Of a stretch of DNA of 38,297 nucleotides, positions 1 through 9,159 are shown in pieces. The notes below the pieces were generated by a model, which did not search any database, was not told the origin of the DNA, and saw only the letters and a list, made by a program, of their open reading frames with translations. Both the position numbers and the translations under genes were made by a program. Location: assembly GCA_025963735.1 (NCBI GenBank), contig JAOQAF010000016.1, forward strand, positions 1-38,297, read 5' to 3'. The DNA is from Bacteroidota bacterium. Lineage in GTDB: Bacteria > Bacteroidota > Bacteroidia > B-17B0 > Aurantibacillaceae. The first letter of the stretch is position 1; the number at the start of each line of letters is the position of its first letter.

Positions 1-351
1 AAGGCCATTGAAAATCCTTATACAAGCATTATCGGGCATCCTACGGGACGACTTTTATTAGCTCGTCCCGGATACCCCATTAACCACAAAAAAGTGATCG
101 ACGCCTGCGCTGCTAACAGGGTTCATGTGGAATTAAATGCCCATCCTTACCGCCTGGATATTGATTGGAGATGGATTAATTATTGTATGGAAAAAAACGT
201 TATGATTTCCATTAACCCCGACGCGCATCATAAGGAAGGTTTTAACGACATGCATTATGGTGTGTACGCCGCCAGAAAAGGTATGCTGACAAAAGAAATG
301 TGTTTGAACGCGCTTGGACTTAATGAACTGATTAACGCTTTTAGAAAATAA
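1..351 (+). CDS. DNA polymerase X family protein, C-terminal PHP domain (partial, 5' end outside window)
   Basis: The reading frame is open from the first base (KAIENPYTSIIGHPTGRLLL...) to a TAA at 349-351, so this is the last 116 residues of a longer gene. The motifs GHPTGRLLL, HVELNAHPYRLDIDWRW and INPDAHH match the C-terminal PHP (polymerase and histidinol phosphatase) domain of bacterial PolX, where His and Asp residues bind metals for 3'-5' exonuclease or phosphoesterase activity. The ORF track starts at an internal ATG-like codon at 94, but the similarity clearly runs upstream of it. Bacterial PolX acts in DNA repair and gap filling. The GH3 gene starts 35 bases downstream on the same strand. 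A free-standing PHP phosphoesterase cannot be excluded without the N-terminus, but the DWRW motif favours PolX. Confidence 0.82.
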   Translation, partial: KAIENPYTSIIGHPTGRLLLARPGYPINHKKVIDACAANRVHVELNAHPYRLDIDWRWINYCMEKNVMISINPDAHHKEGFNDMHYGVYAARKGMLTKEMCLNALGLNELINAFRK

Positions 352-386
352 GAAATTAATCCGCGGTTCAATTCAATTCCAACAAA

Positions 387-1898
387 ATGGCAATAATAAA
401 TTCCATAGCAAGCTGGCTTCTTAAAAAACGAATGCACCAGATCGAACTGTTTATTAAATACCCGATAGATGTTCAGCAGGAGTGGTTGCATTCTTTACTC
501 TCCGATGCCAAAGATACAGAGTACGGTAAAAAATTCGGATTTTCTACCATTAAAAATTACGAACAATTTAAATCTCAAGTGCCGGTTAATGATTATGAAT
601 CTTTAAAACCATACATTGAGCGAACCCGTAAAGGAGAACAAAATCTTTTATGGAACACGGAAATAAAATGGTTTGCCAAAAGCAGCGGCACCACCGACAA
701 AAGCAAATTTATACCGGTAAGTAACGAAAGTCTCGACGGCTGTAATTATCATGGCGGAAGAGATATGGTAACTTTGTATTGTTATAACAATCCCGACACT
801 CAATTATTTTCAGGTAAAAGTTTAGGACTGGGCGGAAGTTTTAAAGAAGATCATTTTGGCGAATACAATTCCTTTCATGGCGATGTAAGCGCTATCATTA
901 TTCAGAACCTTCCTATGTGGGCAGAATTTTTCCGTGGTCCGGATGTTAGCATTGCCTTAATGGATGAATGGGAAAGCAAATTGGAGCGTATTGCTGAATC
1001 GATGATGAACGAAAATGTAACAAGCCTGGCAGGTGTGCCGAGCTGGATGCTGGTGTTACTGAAAAGAATTCTGGAAAAGAAAAACGCTAAAACAATTAAT
1101 GAAGTATGGCCTAACCTCGAAGTATATTTTCACGGCGGCGTTAGCTTTGCACCGTACAAAGAACAATTCATTAAATTATTCGATAACAGTAAAGTAAATT
1201 TTTTACAATTATATAACGCATCAGAGGGGTTCTTCGGAATACAGGATCAGTTAAAAAGCGATGAAATGCTGCTGATGCTTGATTACGGCATTTTTTATGA
1301 ATTTATAGATCTTGCCAATTGGAATGCCGGTAATTTTGATAAAACCATACACCTGGAAGATGTGAAAGTAAATACCGATTACGCCATGATCATAACAACC
1401 AACGCCGGACTTTGGCGTTACCAGGTTGGTGACGTAATTCATTTTACAAGCACTAACCCTTACCGTTTCAAAATTTCGGGAAGAACAAAACAAAACATTA
1501 ATGTTTTTGGCGAAGAGCTGATGGTGCACAATGCCGACAAAGCCATTGAAATGGCCTGCGAAAAAACGATGGCCCTTGTTAAAGATTACACCGTTGCTCC
1601 GGTATTTATGCAAAATAATTCAGGCGCGCATGAGTGGTTAATTGAGTTTGAAAAAGAACCCTCTAACTTCGAATTTTTTGTTACCACACTGGATGAATCG
1701 CTTAAAAAACAAAACAGCGATTATGAAGCCAAACGTTACAACAATTTTATATTGCATTTGCCTGAAGTAAAAAAACTTCCTTCCGATTCTTTTTACAAAT
1801 GGCTTAAAGCAAACGATAAACTTGGCGGACAATATAAAGTTCCGCGCTTAAGCAACGACCGTAAAATACTGGAAGAAATTCTTAATTTATCAAAATAA
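387..1898 (+). CDS. GH3 auxin-responsive promoter family protein (ANL-superfamily acyl-adenylating enzyme)
   Basis: The 503-aa product has the features of bacterial GH3 proteins: SSGTTDKSKFIPVS near residue 100, which is the ATP/AMP-binding P-loop-like motif, then LAGVPSWMLVLLKRIL, LYNASEGFFGIQ (the acyl-adenylate E-G-F region) and VGDVIHFTS before the C-terminal lid. Plant relatives conjugate amino acids to acyl acids such as auxin or jasmonate through an acyl-adenylate. The bacterial substrate is unknown, so the plant function should not be transferred. The length matches the family. The ATG at 387 follows CCAACAAA, with no clear Shine-Dalgarno sequence. It lies 35 bases after the PolX-like gene and is probably co-transcribed with it. 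Confidence 0.88.
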   Translation: MAIINSIASWLLKKRMHQIELFIKYPIDVQQEWLHSLLSDAKDTEYGKKFGFSTIKNYEQFKSQVPVNDYESLKPYIERTRKGEQNLLWNTEIKWFAKSSGTTDKSKFIPVSNESLDGCNYHGGRDMVTLYCYNNPDTQLFSGKSLGLGGSFKEDHFGEYNSFHGDVSAIIIQNLPMWAEFFRGPDVSIALMDEWESKLERIAESMMNENVTSLAGVPSWMLVLLKRILEKKNAKTINEVWPNLEVYFHGGVSFAPYKEQFIKLFDNSKVNFLQLYNASEGFFGIQDQLKSDEMLLMLDYGIFYEFIDLANWNAGNFDKTIHLEDVKVNTDYAMIITTNAGLWRYQVGDVIHFTSTNPYRFKISGRTKQNINVFGEELMVHNADKAIEMACEKTMALVKDYTVAPVFMQNNSGAHEWLIEFEKEPSNFEFFVTTLDESLKKQNSDYEAKRYNNFILHLPEVKKLPSDSFYKWLKANDKLGGQYKVPRLSNDRKILEEILNLSK

Positions 1899-1959
1899 GT
1901 GTTGTGCCCGCCACAGGCATGAATGCACGTTAAACTAAATTGTGTAAATTAGTGATGCA

Positions 1960-2742
1960 TTGGCCAGGCCTGTAATCATACTTTTTGGAATTTTATTTTG
2001 TTCTTTTATTGGAAAGGACCAGCCTTCCCCTATTGTTATTAAAACAAGACTTGATAATTTTACAACGGACAATATTGGTAATATTTATACCATAAAGGAT
2101 GATGAGCTTATAAAATATCTTCCCACCGGAAAATTCTTTCTTCGTTATAGCAACCTGCAACTCGGAACCATTACCACGGTTGATGCTACTAACCCTTTAA
2201 AACTGATTTTATATTACCGCGATTTTCAGCAGATTGTTTTTTTAGATAACCAGCTGACAGCAACCAGTGATCCTGTATCACTTGAAAAACTTGGCTACGA
2301 ACAAACTGACCTAGTATGCGCCAGCGCCAACAATGGCTTTTGGCTCTATAATAAACAAAATAATGAACTCATTCGTTTTAACGAAACCTCTAAAAAAATA
2401 GCCTCTACCGGAAATCTAAAACAAATTCTGAGATCAGATATAAATCCAAACTTCATGCTGGAACATAACGGATATCTTTTTTTAAACAGTCCCGAAACCG
2501 GAATTTATGTTTTTGATATGTTTGGAGCTTTCAGTAAAATTATTTCTGTTAAGGACATAAAAACTTTTCTGGTAAGCGACGATGTTATTTATTTTAAAAA
2601 AGACAGCAGTTTTTGCAGCTATAATTTTAAATTATTTGAAGAAGCCTGCAAAAGCATGCCCGCTGGCAGCTTCTGTCTTAAGATGCAGTATAATAAGAAC
2701 AGAATCTATTGCGGATTTAAGGATTCGGTAGTAGTTTATTGA
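1960..2742 (+). CDS. conserved hypothetical protein, probably exported, beta-propeller-like
   Basis: This 260-aa protein has no recognised enzyme motif. It begins with a hydrophobic segment (VIILFGILFCSFIG) that looks like a signal peptide or membrane anchor. The rest consists of beta-strand-rich stretches such as NIYTIKDDELIKYLP, LKLILYYRDFQQIVFLDNQL and NGFWLYNKQNNELIRF, spaced like propeller blades. I recall similar uncharacterised proteins in Bacteroidota with the same 'QIVFLDNQL' and 'GFWLYN' patterns, but cannot name a role. The only usable in-frame start near the signal peptide is TTG at 1960, because a stop codon lies at 1945-1947. It sits between the GH3 gene and the DUF4175 gene, with gaps of 61 and 148 bases. 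Confidence 0.7.
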   Translation: MARPVIILFGILFCSFIGKDQPSPIVIKTRLDNFTTDNIGNIYTIKDDELIKYLPTGKFFLRYSNLQLGTITTVDATNPLKLILYYRDFQQIVFLDNQLTATSDPVSLEKLGYEQTDLVCASANNGFWLYNKQNNELIRFNETSKKIASTGNLKQILRSDINPNFMLEHNGYLFLNSPETGIYVFDMFGAFSKIISVKDIKTFLVSDDVIYFKKDSSFCSYNFKLFEEACKSMPAGSFCLKMQYNKNRIYCGFKDSVVVY

Positions 2743-2814
2743 GCAACGTTCCTGCAATTTTTTCTTTATAGTTTCTTTAACAAATTTAATGAGCAAATCC
2801 CCTTTACCCGCTGT

Positions 2815-2852
2815 TATATTTGCCTTTAATACATAAATTAATTTTATCTTTA
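2815..2852 (+). promoter_or_regulatory. candidate sigma-A-type promoter for the DUF4175 gene
   Basis: The 148-base gap before the DUF4175 gene holds TATATTTG (2815-2822), an exact match to the Bacteroidota -7 consensus TAnnTTTG. It also holds TATCTTTA (2845-2852), a 7/8 match lying 22 bases after a TTTG. Either could drive transcription into the ATG at 2891. The spacing is not ideal for either, so the exact start is uncertain. Confidence 0.3.
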
Positions 2853-2890
2853 GTTTATGTAATTTTTTCCCTTGCAGCATCTTTATATTA

Positions 2891-5800
2891 ATGATTACCT
2901 CCGAAAACATATTAATTAACAAACTGGATGAATTTATCCGGAAGTATTATAAAAATCAATTAATTAAGGGGGTCATTTATTCAAGCGGCATTTTACTTGC
3001 TGCCTTTTTAAGTTTAATTCTCCTTGAGTATTTTGGCGAATTAAGTATTACCCTGCGAACTATTCTTTTTTTTACTTTTTTAATAGCAACCCTTGTTGTT
3101 TTAGGAAATTACATTGCCGTGCCATTGCTTAAATTAAATAAGATCGGTAAAATCATTTCGCACAAGCAGGCGGCCGGCATTATAGGAAATCATTTTTCAA
3201 ACGTACAGGATAAATTATTGAATGTTCTTCAGCTGCAAAGTAACCAGGCCTTGCATGGTTCCAGCGATCTTCTGGTGGCAAGCATCAACCAGAAAATAAC
3301 GGAATTAAAACCTGTTCCATTTGTTTCGGCTATTAATTTAAACGAAAATAAAAAACATCTTAAATATACGTTACCCGTTATTTTTTTATTCATGGGTATT
3401 TATTTAATCTGGCCCCAGATCATTCATAAAAGCACCACACGCTTGTTTCATTATCAAACATATTATGAAAAAGAAATGCCTTTTAAGTTCAATATTCTTA
3501 ATAGTAATCTGCAAGCCTTGCAAACACAAGACTTTAAGCTCGAAGTAAAAATTACCGGTGAGCAGATTCCAAATGAAGTGTTTATTAATATCAAGGGTAT
3601 TGAATATAAACTTGAGAAGGAAAATAATATCACTTTTAATTATACATTTAAAAACCTGCAGGCTAACACCGGTTTTCAATTAGGCGCTGCGGGTTTTAAT
3701 TCAAAAGAATACACTCTGGAAGTTTTACCCAAGCCCTCTTTACTGCAATTTAACCTGCAGTTAATCTATCCGGCTTATCTTCACAAGGCTAACGAAAGTC
3801 TCAGTAACAGCGGTGACCTTCAGATCCCGGCAGGTACAAAAGTAAACTGGACATTTAATACAAGAAACACTGATAAGCTGCAACTTAGATTTAGCGATAG
3901 CCTGGCACATCCATCAAAAAACAATGAGAATCAGTTTAACTTTTCGCGCAGTTTTTTAAACAGTAACAATTACACCATAAAAGCCTCCAACCAATTCATA
4001 AAAATCGCCCCCGACTCCGTTAATTACAGTATTAATGTTATTCCCGACCAGTATCCTTCCATCGATGTAAGTGAAAACACTGATTCATTAAACATCAAAA
4101 ACCTTTATTTCAGCGGGCAGATTAAAGATGATTATGGCTTTAATCATCTTAATTTTTTTTATAAAAAATTCAGCATTGATTCTACCGGAAAAACAAATGA
4201 AAGCACTGGAAGTTTCCCAATAGCAATTAAACGCGACCAAATCTCACAACCTTATTTTTATTATCTCGACGCCTCTAAATTTAATTTACAACCGGGCGAT
4301 AAAATAGAATACTTTTTTGAGGTGTTTGATAACGACGGAGTTAATGGTTCAAAGTCGGCCAAAACACAGCTCATGACCTTTAAGGCACCTACATTAGACG
4401 AAATAAATGAAAATACCTCAAAAAATAATTCCGAAATAAAACAAGATCTGGAGGAAAGCATTAAAAAAGCAAAACAGCTTCAAAAAGACGTAAATGAACT
4501 TTCAAAAAAAATAACAGATAAAAAACAATTGGGTTACGAAGAAAAAAAGAAAATTGAGGATGTAATTAAAAAACAAAACGAGCTGAAAAATAAAATTGAA
4601 GAAATTAAACAGGAAAATCAATTGAACAACCAGCAGCAAAATGAATTTACCCAAAATGATGAAAGCCTGCTCGAAAAACAAAAACAGCTGGAACAATTAT
4701 TTGAAAATGTAATGACTCCGGAAATGGAAAAATTATTTGACGAGCTTAATAAAATGCTGGATAAGTTGGATAAAAATGAAGTTCAGCAAAAGCTTGAAGA
4801 GATGAAACTTTCTAATAAGGATATTGAAAAAGAACTCGACCGAAACCTTGAAGCCTTCAAACAACTGGAAGTGCAGCAAAAGATGCAGCAGGCTATAGAT
4901 AAACTCGACGAACTTAAAAAGAAAGAAGATGATTTAAATAAGGAAACTGAAAATAAAAAAGAAGACAAGGACACTAAGAATAAGGACAATAAAAACAAAG
5001 ACGAAAAAAGCAAAGAGCTTGAAAAAAAGCAGGATGATATTAAAAAAGATTTTGAAAATTTAAAGGAAGAACTAAAAGAACTCGAGAAAAAAAACAGCGA
5101 ACTGGAAGAGCCAAACGCTTTGCCTAAAAACGAACAAAAGCAAAAAGAAATTGAAAAAGAAATGCAAAACAGTTCTGAGCAACTGAATAAGAATAATAAA
5201 AAAGAAGCTTCAAAATCTCAGAAAAGTGCAAGTCAGAAAATGCAGGAAATGAAGGAAGAAATGGAGCAGTCTATGGAATCTTCGGAACAGCAACAGGAAG
5301 AAGAAAACGCGCAGGCTTTGAGGCAAATTCTCGAAAACCTTCTTAATCTTTCTTTCGCTCAGGAAGAACTTATTAAACAATTGCCCAAAACACGTATTGA
5401 CAATCCACTTTATATTAAAATTCCGCAGGAACAAAACAAGCTAAAAGACGACAGTAAAATTATTGAAGATAGTTTATTGGCTTTAAGTAAGCGCGCTCCT
5501 AAAATAAGTGCCATGGTTAACCGCGAAATAAGTGCCATTAACATGAACATGGATAAAACGGTTAAATCCCTTGCGGAAAGAAATACCGGCGATGCCACCA
5601 TGCGAATGCAAAGCACAATGACATCCGTTAATAACCTGGCCCTTCTACTTAACGAAGCGTTGGAGCAAATGCAGCAACAAATGAAACAACAGCAGCAGCA
5701 AAGCTCTAAACCAGGCAGCGGAAAGTGTAAGAAACCCGGCAGCGGATCCGGGCAAAAGCCGTCTCAAAGTCCGGCCATGCCTAACATGCGTAAATTACAG

Positions 5801-6376
5801 GAACAACTAAATCAACAGCTTCAGCAATTAAAAGATGCTCTGGAAAAAGGTCAGAAACCGGGAGAGAAACCTGGTGATAAGCCCGGTGATAAAAAAGGTC
5901 AGAAGCCCGGCGGTGGAATGGGCCAGAATGGAAATACCGGCTCAGGCATGATGCCAGGCAATAGTGAACAAATGGCTAAACTTGCGGCGCAGCAGGAAGC
6001 ATTACGCCGGCAGATGCAGGGTTTAATGGATAAAATGAAGAATAAAGGCAAAAATCCGGGGGGAAACATGACGGATTTAATGGAACAAACTGAAAAAGAC
6101 ATAGTTAATAAGAACATTACCAACGAAACCATGAAACGCCAGCAGGATATTCTGAGCCGCATGCTCGAAAGCGAGAAAGCGGAACGCGAAAGGGAGCAGG
6201 ACGAACAAAGGAAAAGTAATGAAGCAAAAAGTGAAAATTTAAGCAACCCTATACAGTTTTTAGAGTATAAAAGGTTAAAGGAAAAAGAAATGGAGTTGTT
6301 AAATACTGTACCCCCAAGTTTAACGCCTTATTATAAAGATAAAGTCAACAAATATTTTAACACTGTAAATAAATAA
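2891..6376 (+). CDS. DUF4175 family large membrane protein with long coiled coil
   Basis: The 1161-aa product matches the Bacteroidota DUF4175 architecture. There are two N-terminal transmembrane helices (about residues 20-45 and 53-77) and a third at about 158-176 (LPVIFLFMGIYLIWPQI), followed by an extracytoplasmic beta-rich region (about 180-500). A highly charged Lys/Glu coiled coil spans about 500-815. A low-complexity Gln/Gly/Pro/Lys stretch follows at about 930-1025, with KPGEKPGDKPGDKKG repeats, and then another helical tail. The function is unknown; the architecture suggests an envelope scaffold or tether. The start is ATG at 2891. The stop codon overlaps the ATG of the next gene as TAATG, implying translational coupling. 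Confidence 0.82.
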   Translation: MITSENILINKLDEFIRKYYKNQLIKGVIYSSGILLAAFLSLILLEYFGELSITLRTILFFTFLIATLVVLGNYIAVPLLKLNKIGKIISHKQAAGIIGNHFSNVQDKLLNVLQLQSNQALHGSSDLLVASINQKITELKPVPFVSAINLNENKKHLKYTLPVIFLFMGIYLIWPQIIHKSTTRLFHYQTYYEKEMPFKFNILNSNLQALQTQDFKLEVKITGEQIPNEVFINIKGIEYKLEKENNITFNYTFKNLQANTGFQLGAAGFNSKEYTLEVLPKPSLLQFNLQLIYPAYLHKANESLSNSGDLQIPAGTKVNWTFNTRNTDKLQLRFSDSLAHPSKNNENQFNFSRSFLNSNNYTIKASNQFIKIAPDSVNYSINVIPDQYPSIDVSENTDSLNIKNLYFSGQIKDDYGFNHLNFFYKKFSIDSTGKTNESTGSFPIAIKRDQISQPYFYYLDASKFNLQPGDKIEYFFEVFDNDGVNGSKSAKTQLMTFKAPTLDEINENTSKNNSEIKQDLEESIKKAKQLQKDVNELSKKITDKKQLGYEEKKKIEDVIKKQNELKNKIEEIKQENQLNNQQQNEFTQNDESLLEKQKQLEQLFENVMTPEMEKLFDELNKMLDKLDKNEVQQKLEEMKLSNKDIEKELDRNLEAFKQLEVQQKMQQAIDKLDELKKKEDDLNKETENKKEDKDTKNKDNKNKDEKSKELEKKQDDIKKDFENLKEELKELEKKNSELEEPNALPKNEQKQKEIEKEMQNSSEQLNKNNKKEASKSQKSASQKMQEMKEEMEQSMESSEQQQEEENAQALRQILENLLNLSFAQEELIKQLPKTRIDNPLYIKIPQEQNKLKDDSKIIEDSLLALSKRAPKISAMVNREISAINMNMDKTVKSLAERNTGDATMRMQSTMTSVNNLALLLNEALEQMQQQMKQQQQQSSKPGSGKCKKPGSGSGQKPSQSPAMPNMRKLQEQLNQQLQQLKDALEKGQKPGEKPGDKPGDKKGQKPGGGMGQNGNTGSGMMPGNSEQMAKLAAQQEALRRQMQGLMDKMKNKGKNPGGNMTDLMEQTEKDIVNKNITNETMKRQQDILSRMLESEKAEREREQDEQRKSNEAKSENLSNPIQFLEYKRLKEKEMELLNTVPPSLTPYYKDKVNKYFNTVNK

Positions 6377-6783
6377 TGGTGCCGGCTAAAGGAGAAAACC
6401 TGAAAATTAATTCGAATGCGGAAAATTTACGACTTGTAGAGCGATTGGTAGATGATGTTTGCCATATCTATAATGTGAATGAAGATAGTTATGGTAACAT
6501 CCTGATAGCCGTAACAGAAGCGGTTAATAACGCCATAAACCATGGCAACCAGAATAACCCTGATAAATATGTTCAGATCGGATTTGAAACCGACGAAAAA
6601 CATCTTATTTTTAATATTAAAGACGAGGGCCCGGGCTTCGACTACCAAAATCTTCCCGACCCAACCGATCCGTCTAACCTTGATAAAGTAAATGGTCGCG
6701 GTGTTTTTTTAATGAAACATTTGGCCGACCGGCTCGAATTTAAAGACAACGGCAAAGAAGTGTCGCTTGCTTTTAATAATTAG
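6376..6783 (+). CDS. RsbW-like serine kinase / anti-sigma regulatory ATPase (HATPase_c fold)
   Basis: The 135-aa protein is a single GHKL ATPase domain. The N-box is ILIAVTEAVNNAINHGN (about residues 37-53), the G1 box is DEGPGFDY and the G2 region is NGRGVFLMKHLAD. This is the arrangement of anti-sigma factors RsbW and SpoIIAB. Such proteins usually bind a sigma factor or phosphorylate an anti-anti-sigma partner; no partner gene is visible nearby. Its ATG overlaps the DUF4175 stop by one base (TAATG), so the two are probably translated together. The partner in this organism is unknown. Confidence 0.85.
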   Translation: MVPAKGENLKINSNAENLRLVERLVDDVCHIYNVNEDSYGNILIAVTEAVNNAINHGNQNNPDKYVQIGFETDEKHLIFNIKDEGPGFDYQNLPDPTDPSNLDKVNGRGVFLMKHLADRLEFKDNGKEVSLAFNN

Positions 6784-6828
6784 TATACCAAATTTTCCTA
6801 AAATCTTCGCCAACTATTTAAATCAGGT

Positions 6829-6836
6829 TATCTTTA
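6829..6836 (+). promoter_or_regulatory. candidate -7 box upstream of the TPR gene
   Basis: TATCTTTA is a 7/8 match to TAnnTTTG and ends 10 bases before the TTG start of the TPR gene, which would give a nearly leaderless transcript. The expected -33 position reads TTCG rather than TTTG. It is listed mainly because the same octamer recurs before other genes in the window. Confidence 0.25.
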
Positions 6837-6846
6837 AGGTATCTCT

Positions 6847-8673
6847 TTGAGAAACTATTTCAAATATATTTATCTCTTTCTGTTGCTTGCTCCGGGCATA
6901 AATCTGCAGGCTCAAAAAAACCAGAATGCCGATAAGCTGGCCCTGCAATACTTCGAGCAAAAAGAATTTGAAAAGGCAAATACTTTTTTTGAAGATCTTT
7001 TTGATCAGAACCCTGACACCTGGTATTCGTATTACTACAAAAGTTTATTGGCAGTTAAAGATTATTCCAAGGCCGAAAAAATAACCAAAAAACAGTTGAA
7101 GGCCAATAAATTTAATTCATACCTGTATGTTTATCTTGGACGCATTTATAAAGCGCAAAACGAACCCAAAAAAGAGAAAGAAGCCTATCAGAAAGCAATT
7201 AAAGAACTTGTTCCAATGCAGGCTTATATTCAGTCACTGGCTAACACTTTTGTGGAGGATGAACTTTATGACTATGCGATAGAAACCTATAACAAAGCCA
7301 AAACATCGGACTATCCTTATTTTTACGAGCGCGCAGAAATTTACAAACGCAAGAACGATTTGAAAGCGATGATCAACGAATACCTTGACGCGCTGGAGTT
7401 CAGGGACACCGAACTAATAACCGTACAAACCAATTTACAAAATTCCCTGGGTTATGACGATGAGGAAGGCGGGATAAAAAATCCTTTACTAAAACAGGAA
7501 CTTCAAAAACGTATTCAAAAAAGCCCTGAAAAAACAGTTTTAAGCGAATTTTTAATTTTCATTCAAAAACAACAAAAAGATTTTGACGGAGCTTTTGTTC
7601 AGTCGCGCGCGTTAGATAAACGATTAAAAGAAGATGGCCATCGGGTTTTTGAACTGGCACGCATCTGCGTAAGCAACCAGATTTGGGATGTTGCTAAACG
7701 CTGTTATGAATATATTATTGAAAAAGGTTCCGGTAACCTTTATTATGATGCCGCATCCATTGATATTCTTAATGTAGAATATCTATCGGTTACACAAAAA
7801 CCATTACCTGCACAGGAAGAATTACTTTTACTGGAAGCTAATTTAAACAAGGCTAAAGACAAATATCAAAACAGCAGTATGAAGGCACAGATAATAAAAA
7901 ACCTTGCCTCATTGGAAGCCTACTATCTGAACAGGCCTGGCACTGCCGTTATTTTACTTCAGGATCTTATTGGTGAGTCGGGCGCTGATGCCACTGCCAA
8001 AGCTGAATATAAAACCATGCTCGCGGATATTTACCTGATAAAAGGTGAAATTTGGGAAGCCTCCCTTTTATATTCGCAGGTAGAAAAAGATTTTAAATAT
8101 GAAGCCATTGGGCAGGAAGCGAAATTTAAAAATGCAAAGCTGAGTTTTTATGCCGGAGATTTTAAATGGGCAAAAACTCAGGCGGATGTTTTAAAAGGAG
8201 CTACCAGTAAATTAATTGCAAATGATGCGCTTGATTTAAGTCTGATTATTACCGACGCCATTGGAGTTGATACCAATGATTTGCCCTTAAAACTTTTTGC
8301 GAGTGCCGAATTAATGATCCTTCAGCATAAGTATGACCAGGCTGTTGCCCGCATGGACAGTATTAATCAATTATTCAACACCAATACTTTAGGTGATGAT
8401 ATTTATTACAAGAAAGCTCAGATCTATCAAAAGCTTGGAAAGTATGAACAGGTAGAAGCCATGTACAAAAATATTATCGAATTTTTTCCGGATGAACTGT
8501 ATGGCGATGATGCCCAGTTTAAACTTGCAGAACTTTATGAAAAATTTTTGATGGATAAGGAAAAAGCGAAAACTGCTTATCAGGAGGTACTGACAAAATA
8601 TCCGGGAAGCATTTATGTGGTTGAGGCAAGGAAACGGTACAGGGAACTTAGAGGTGATAACCTCAGCAATTAA
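6847..8673 (+). CDS. secreted tetratricopeptide repeat protein
   Basis: The 608-aa product starts with a signal peptide (YFKYIYLFLLLAPGINLQAQ, predicted cleavage after AQA or QAQ) and then consists of helical repeats of TPR type. Examples are ALQYFEQKEFEKANTFFEDL, YVYLGRIYKAQNEPKKEKEAYQKAI near the N-terminus and DDIYYKKAQIYQKLGKYEQVEAMYKNIIEFFPDELYGDDAQFKLAELYE near the C-terminus. It probably acts as a periplasmic or outer-membrane-associated protein-interaction scaffold; the partner is unknown. The start is TTG at 6847, chosen because it places the signal peptide correctly and no ATG precedes it in frame. The gene ends five bases before repeat copy A. Confidence 0.85.
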   Translation: MRNYFKYIYLFLLLAPGINLQAQKNQNADKLALQYFEQKEFEKANTFFEDLFDQNPDTWYSYYYKSLLAVKDYSKAEKITKKQLKANKFNSYLYVYLGRIYKAQNEPKKEKEAYQKAIKELVPMQAYIQSLANTFVEDELYDYAIETYNKAKTSDYPYFYERAEIYKRKNDLKAMINEYLDALEFRDTELITVQTNLQNSLGYDDEEGGIKNPLLKQELQKRIQKSPEKTVLSEFLIFIQKQQKDFDGAFVQSRALDKRLKEDGHRVFELARICVSNQIWDVAKRCYEYIIEKGSGNLYYDAASIDILNVEYLSVTQKPLPAQEELLLLEANLNKAKDKYQNSSMKAQIIKNLASLEAYYLNRPGTAVILLQDLIGESGADATAKAEYKTMLADIYLIKGEIWEASLLYSQVEKDFKYEAIGQEAKFKNAKLSFYAGDFKWAKTQADVLKGATSKLIANDALDLSLIITDAIGVDTNDLPLKLFASAELMILQHKYDQAVARMDSINQLFNTNTLGDDIYYKKAQIYQKLGKYEQVEAMYKNIIEFFPDELYGDDAQFKLAELYEKFLMDKEKAKTAYQEVLTKYPGSIYVVEARKRYRELRGDNLSN

Positions 8674-8678
8674 TCAAA

Positions 8679-9150
8679 CCTCAAATAATCTGTAGACGTT
8701 ACCATTAAACCAATTTGTCTTAAAAATGCCGCCAACCGCCAAGCATGTCTTGCTGCTATATCTGCAAAAGATCAGAAAATAGCATTTGGTTGAACGACTG
8801 AATGTTTAACGCGTGACTTAACAATGTGGGCATCATAAAATTTCCAGTTAAAACTCTTTGGATGTTTAAAAGGAGTTCGAAAAAGACTATCGCACCACAG
8901 ACAGTAATTTTATATGCAGGTCTTTTGAGAAAGCTAGTGTGGGAGGCCTGGCTGTTCGAGGCCAAGACGGTTTCATATGGGCGAGTTCCACGACTCTGCT
9001 TAAACATCGAAAAGAGTTTAGAGAAATTTTATGAAGCCTTGAGTTTTCCTTTCTTTCTGGTCAAGCAAAAAGAAAGGAACAGTTTTTGTGCAAATTTGTT
9101 AATTCATTATTATTGTACCTGAAGTCTTAATTGAAAAAGACTTTTTAAGG
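8679..9150 (-). repeat. long intergenic repeat, copy A (inverted relative to copy B at 35305-35913)
   Basis: This fills the convergent space between the TPR gene and pabB. Read on the minus strand, it matches copy B in three blocks. The proximal part begins CCTTAAAAAGTCTTTTT and continues with AATGAATTAAC and the hairpin CTTTCTTTTTG/CAAAAAGAAAG with loop CTTGAC. A core of about 170 bases from ATGTTTAAGCAGAGTC has 13 differences by my count (about 92% identity). A distal end contains GTTTAATGGT and ACAGATTATTTGAGG. The middle section between core and distal end is unrelated to copy B and lacks its hairpins. The ORFs at 8756-9007 (-) and 8826-9122 (+) lie inside it, and I do not regard them as genes. 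No transposase or terminal inverted repeats were found. Confidence 0.8.
9048..9077. repeat. hairpin in repeat copy A
   Basis: CCTTTCTTTCTG and CAAAAAGAAAGG form a 12-bp stem with one mismatch around the loop GTCAAG. The same hairpin, with the complementary loop CTTGAC, is present in copy B at 35376-35401. Between convergent genes it could act as a bidirectional terminator, but this is inference. Confidence 0.6.
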
Positions 9151-9159
9151 GGCAATTAA

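Noticed and set aside
4502-6246. Minus-strand ORFs within the DUF4175 gene (Phe/Ser/Leu-rich)
   Set aside because: They are reverse-complement shadows of a Lys/Glu-rich coiled-coil region.
8690-8750. Integron attC-like site (ACGTTACC, GCCGCCAACC)
   Set aside because: No paired inner and outer boxes or integrase were found. The sequence is explained by the distal end of the repeat.
8756-9122. ORFs 8756-9007 (-) and 8826-9122 (+) as genes
   Set aside because: Both lie in repeat copy A, overlap each other on opposite strands, and the shared core shows no sign of protein-level selection compared with copy B.
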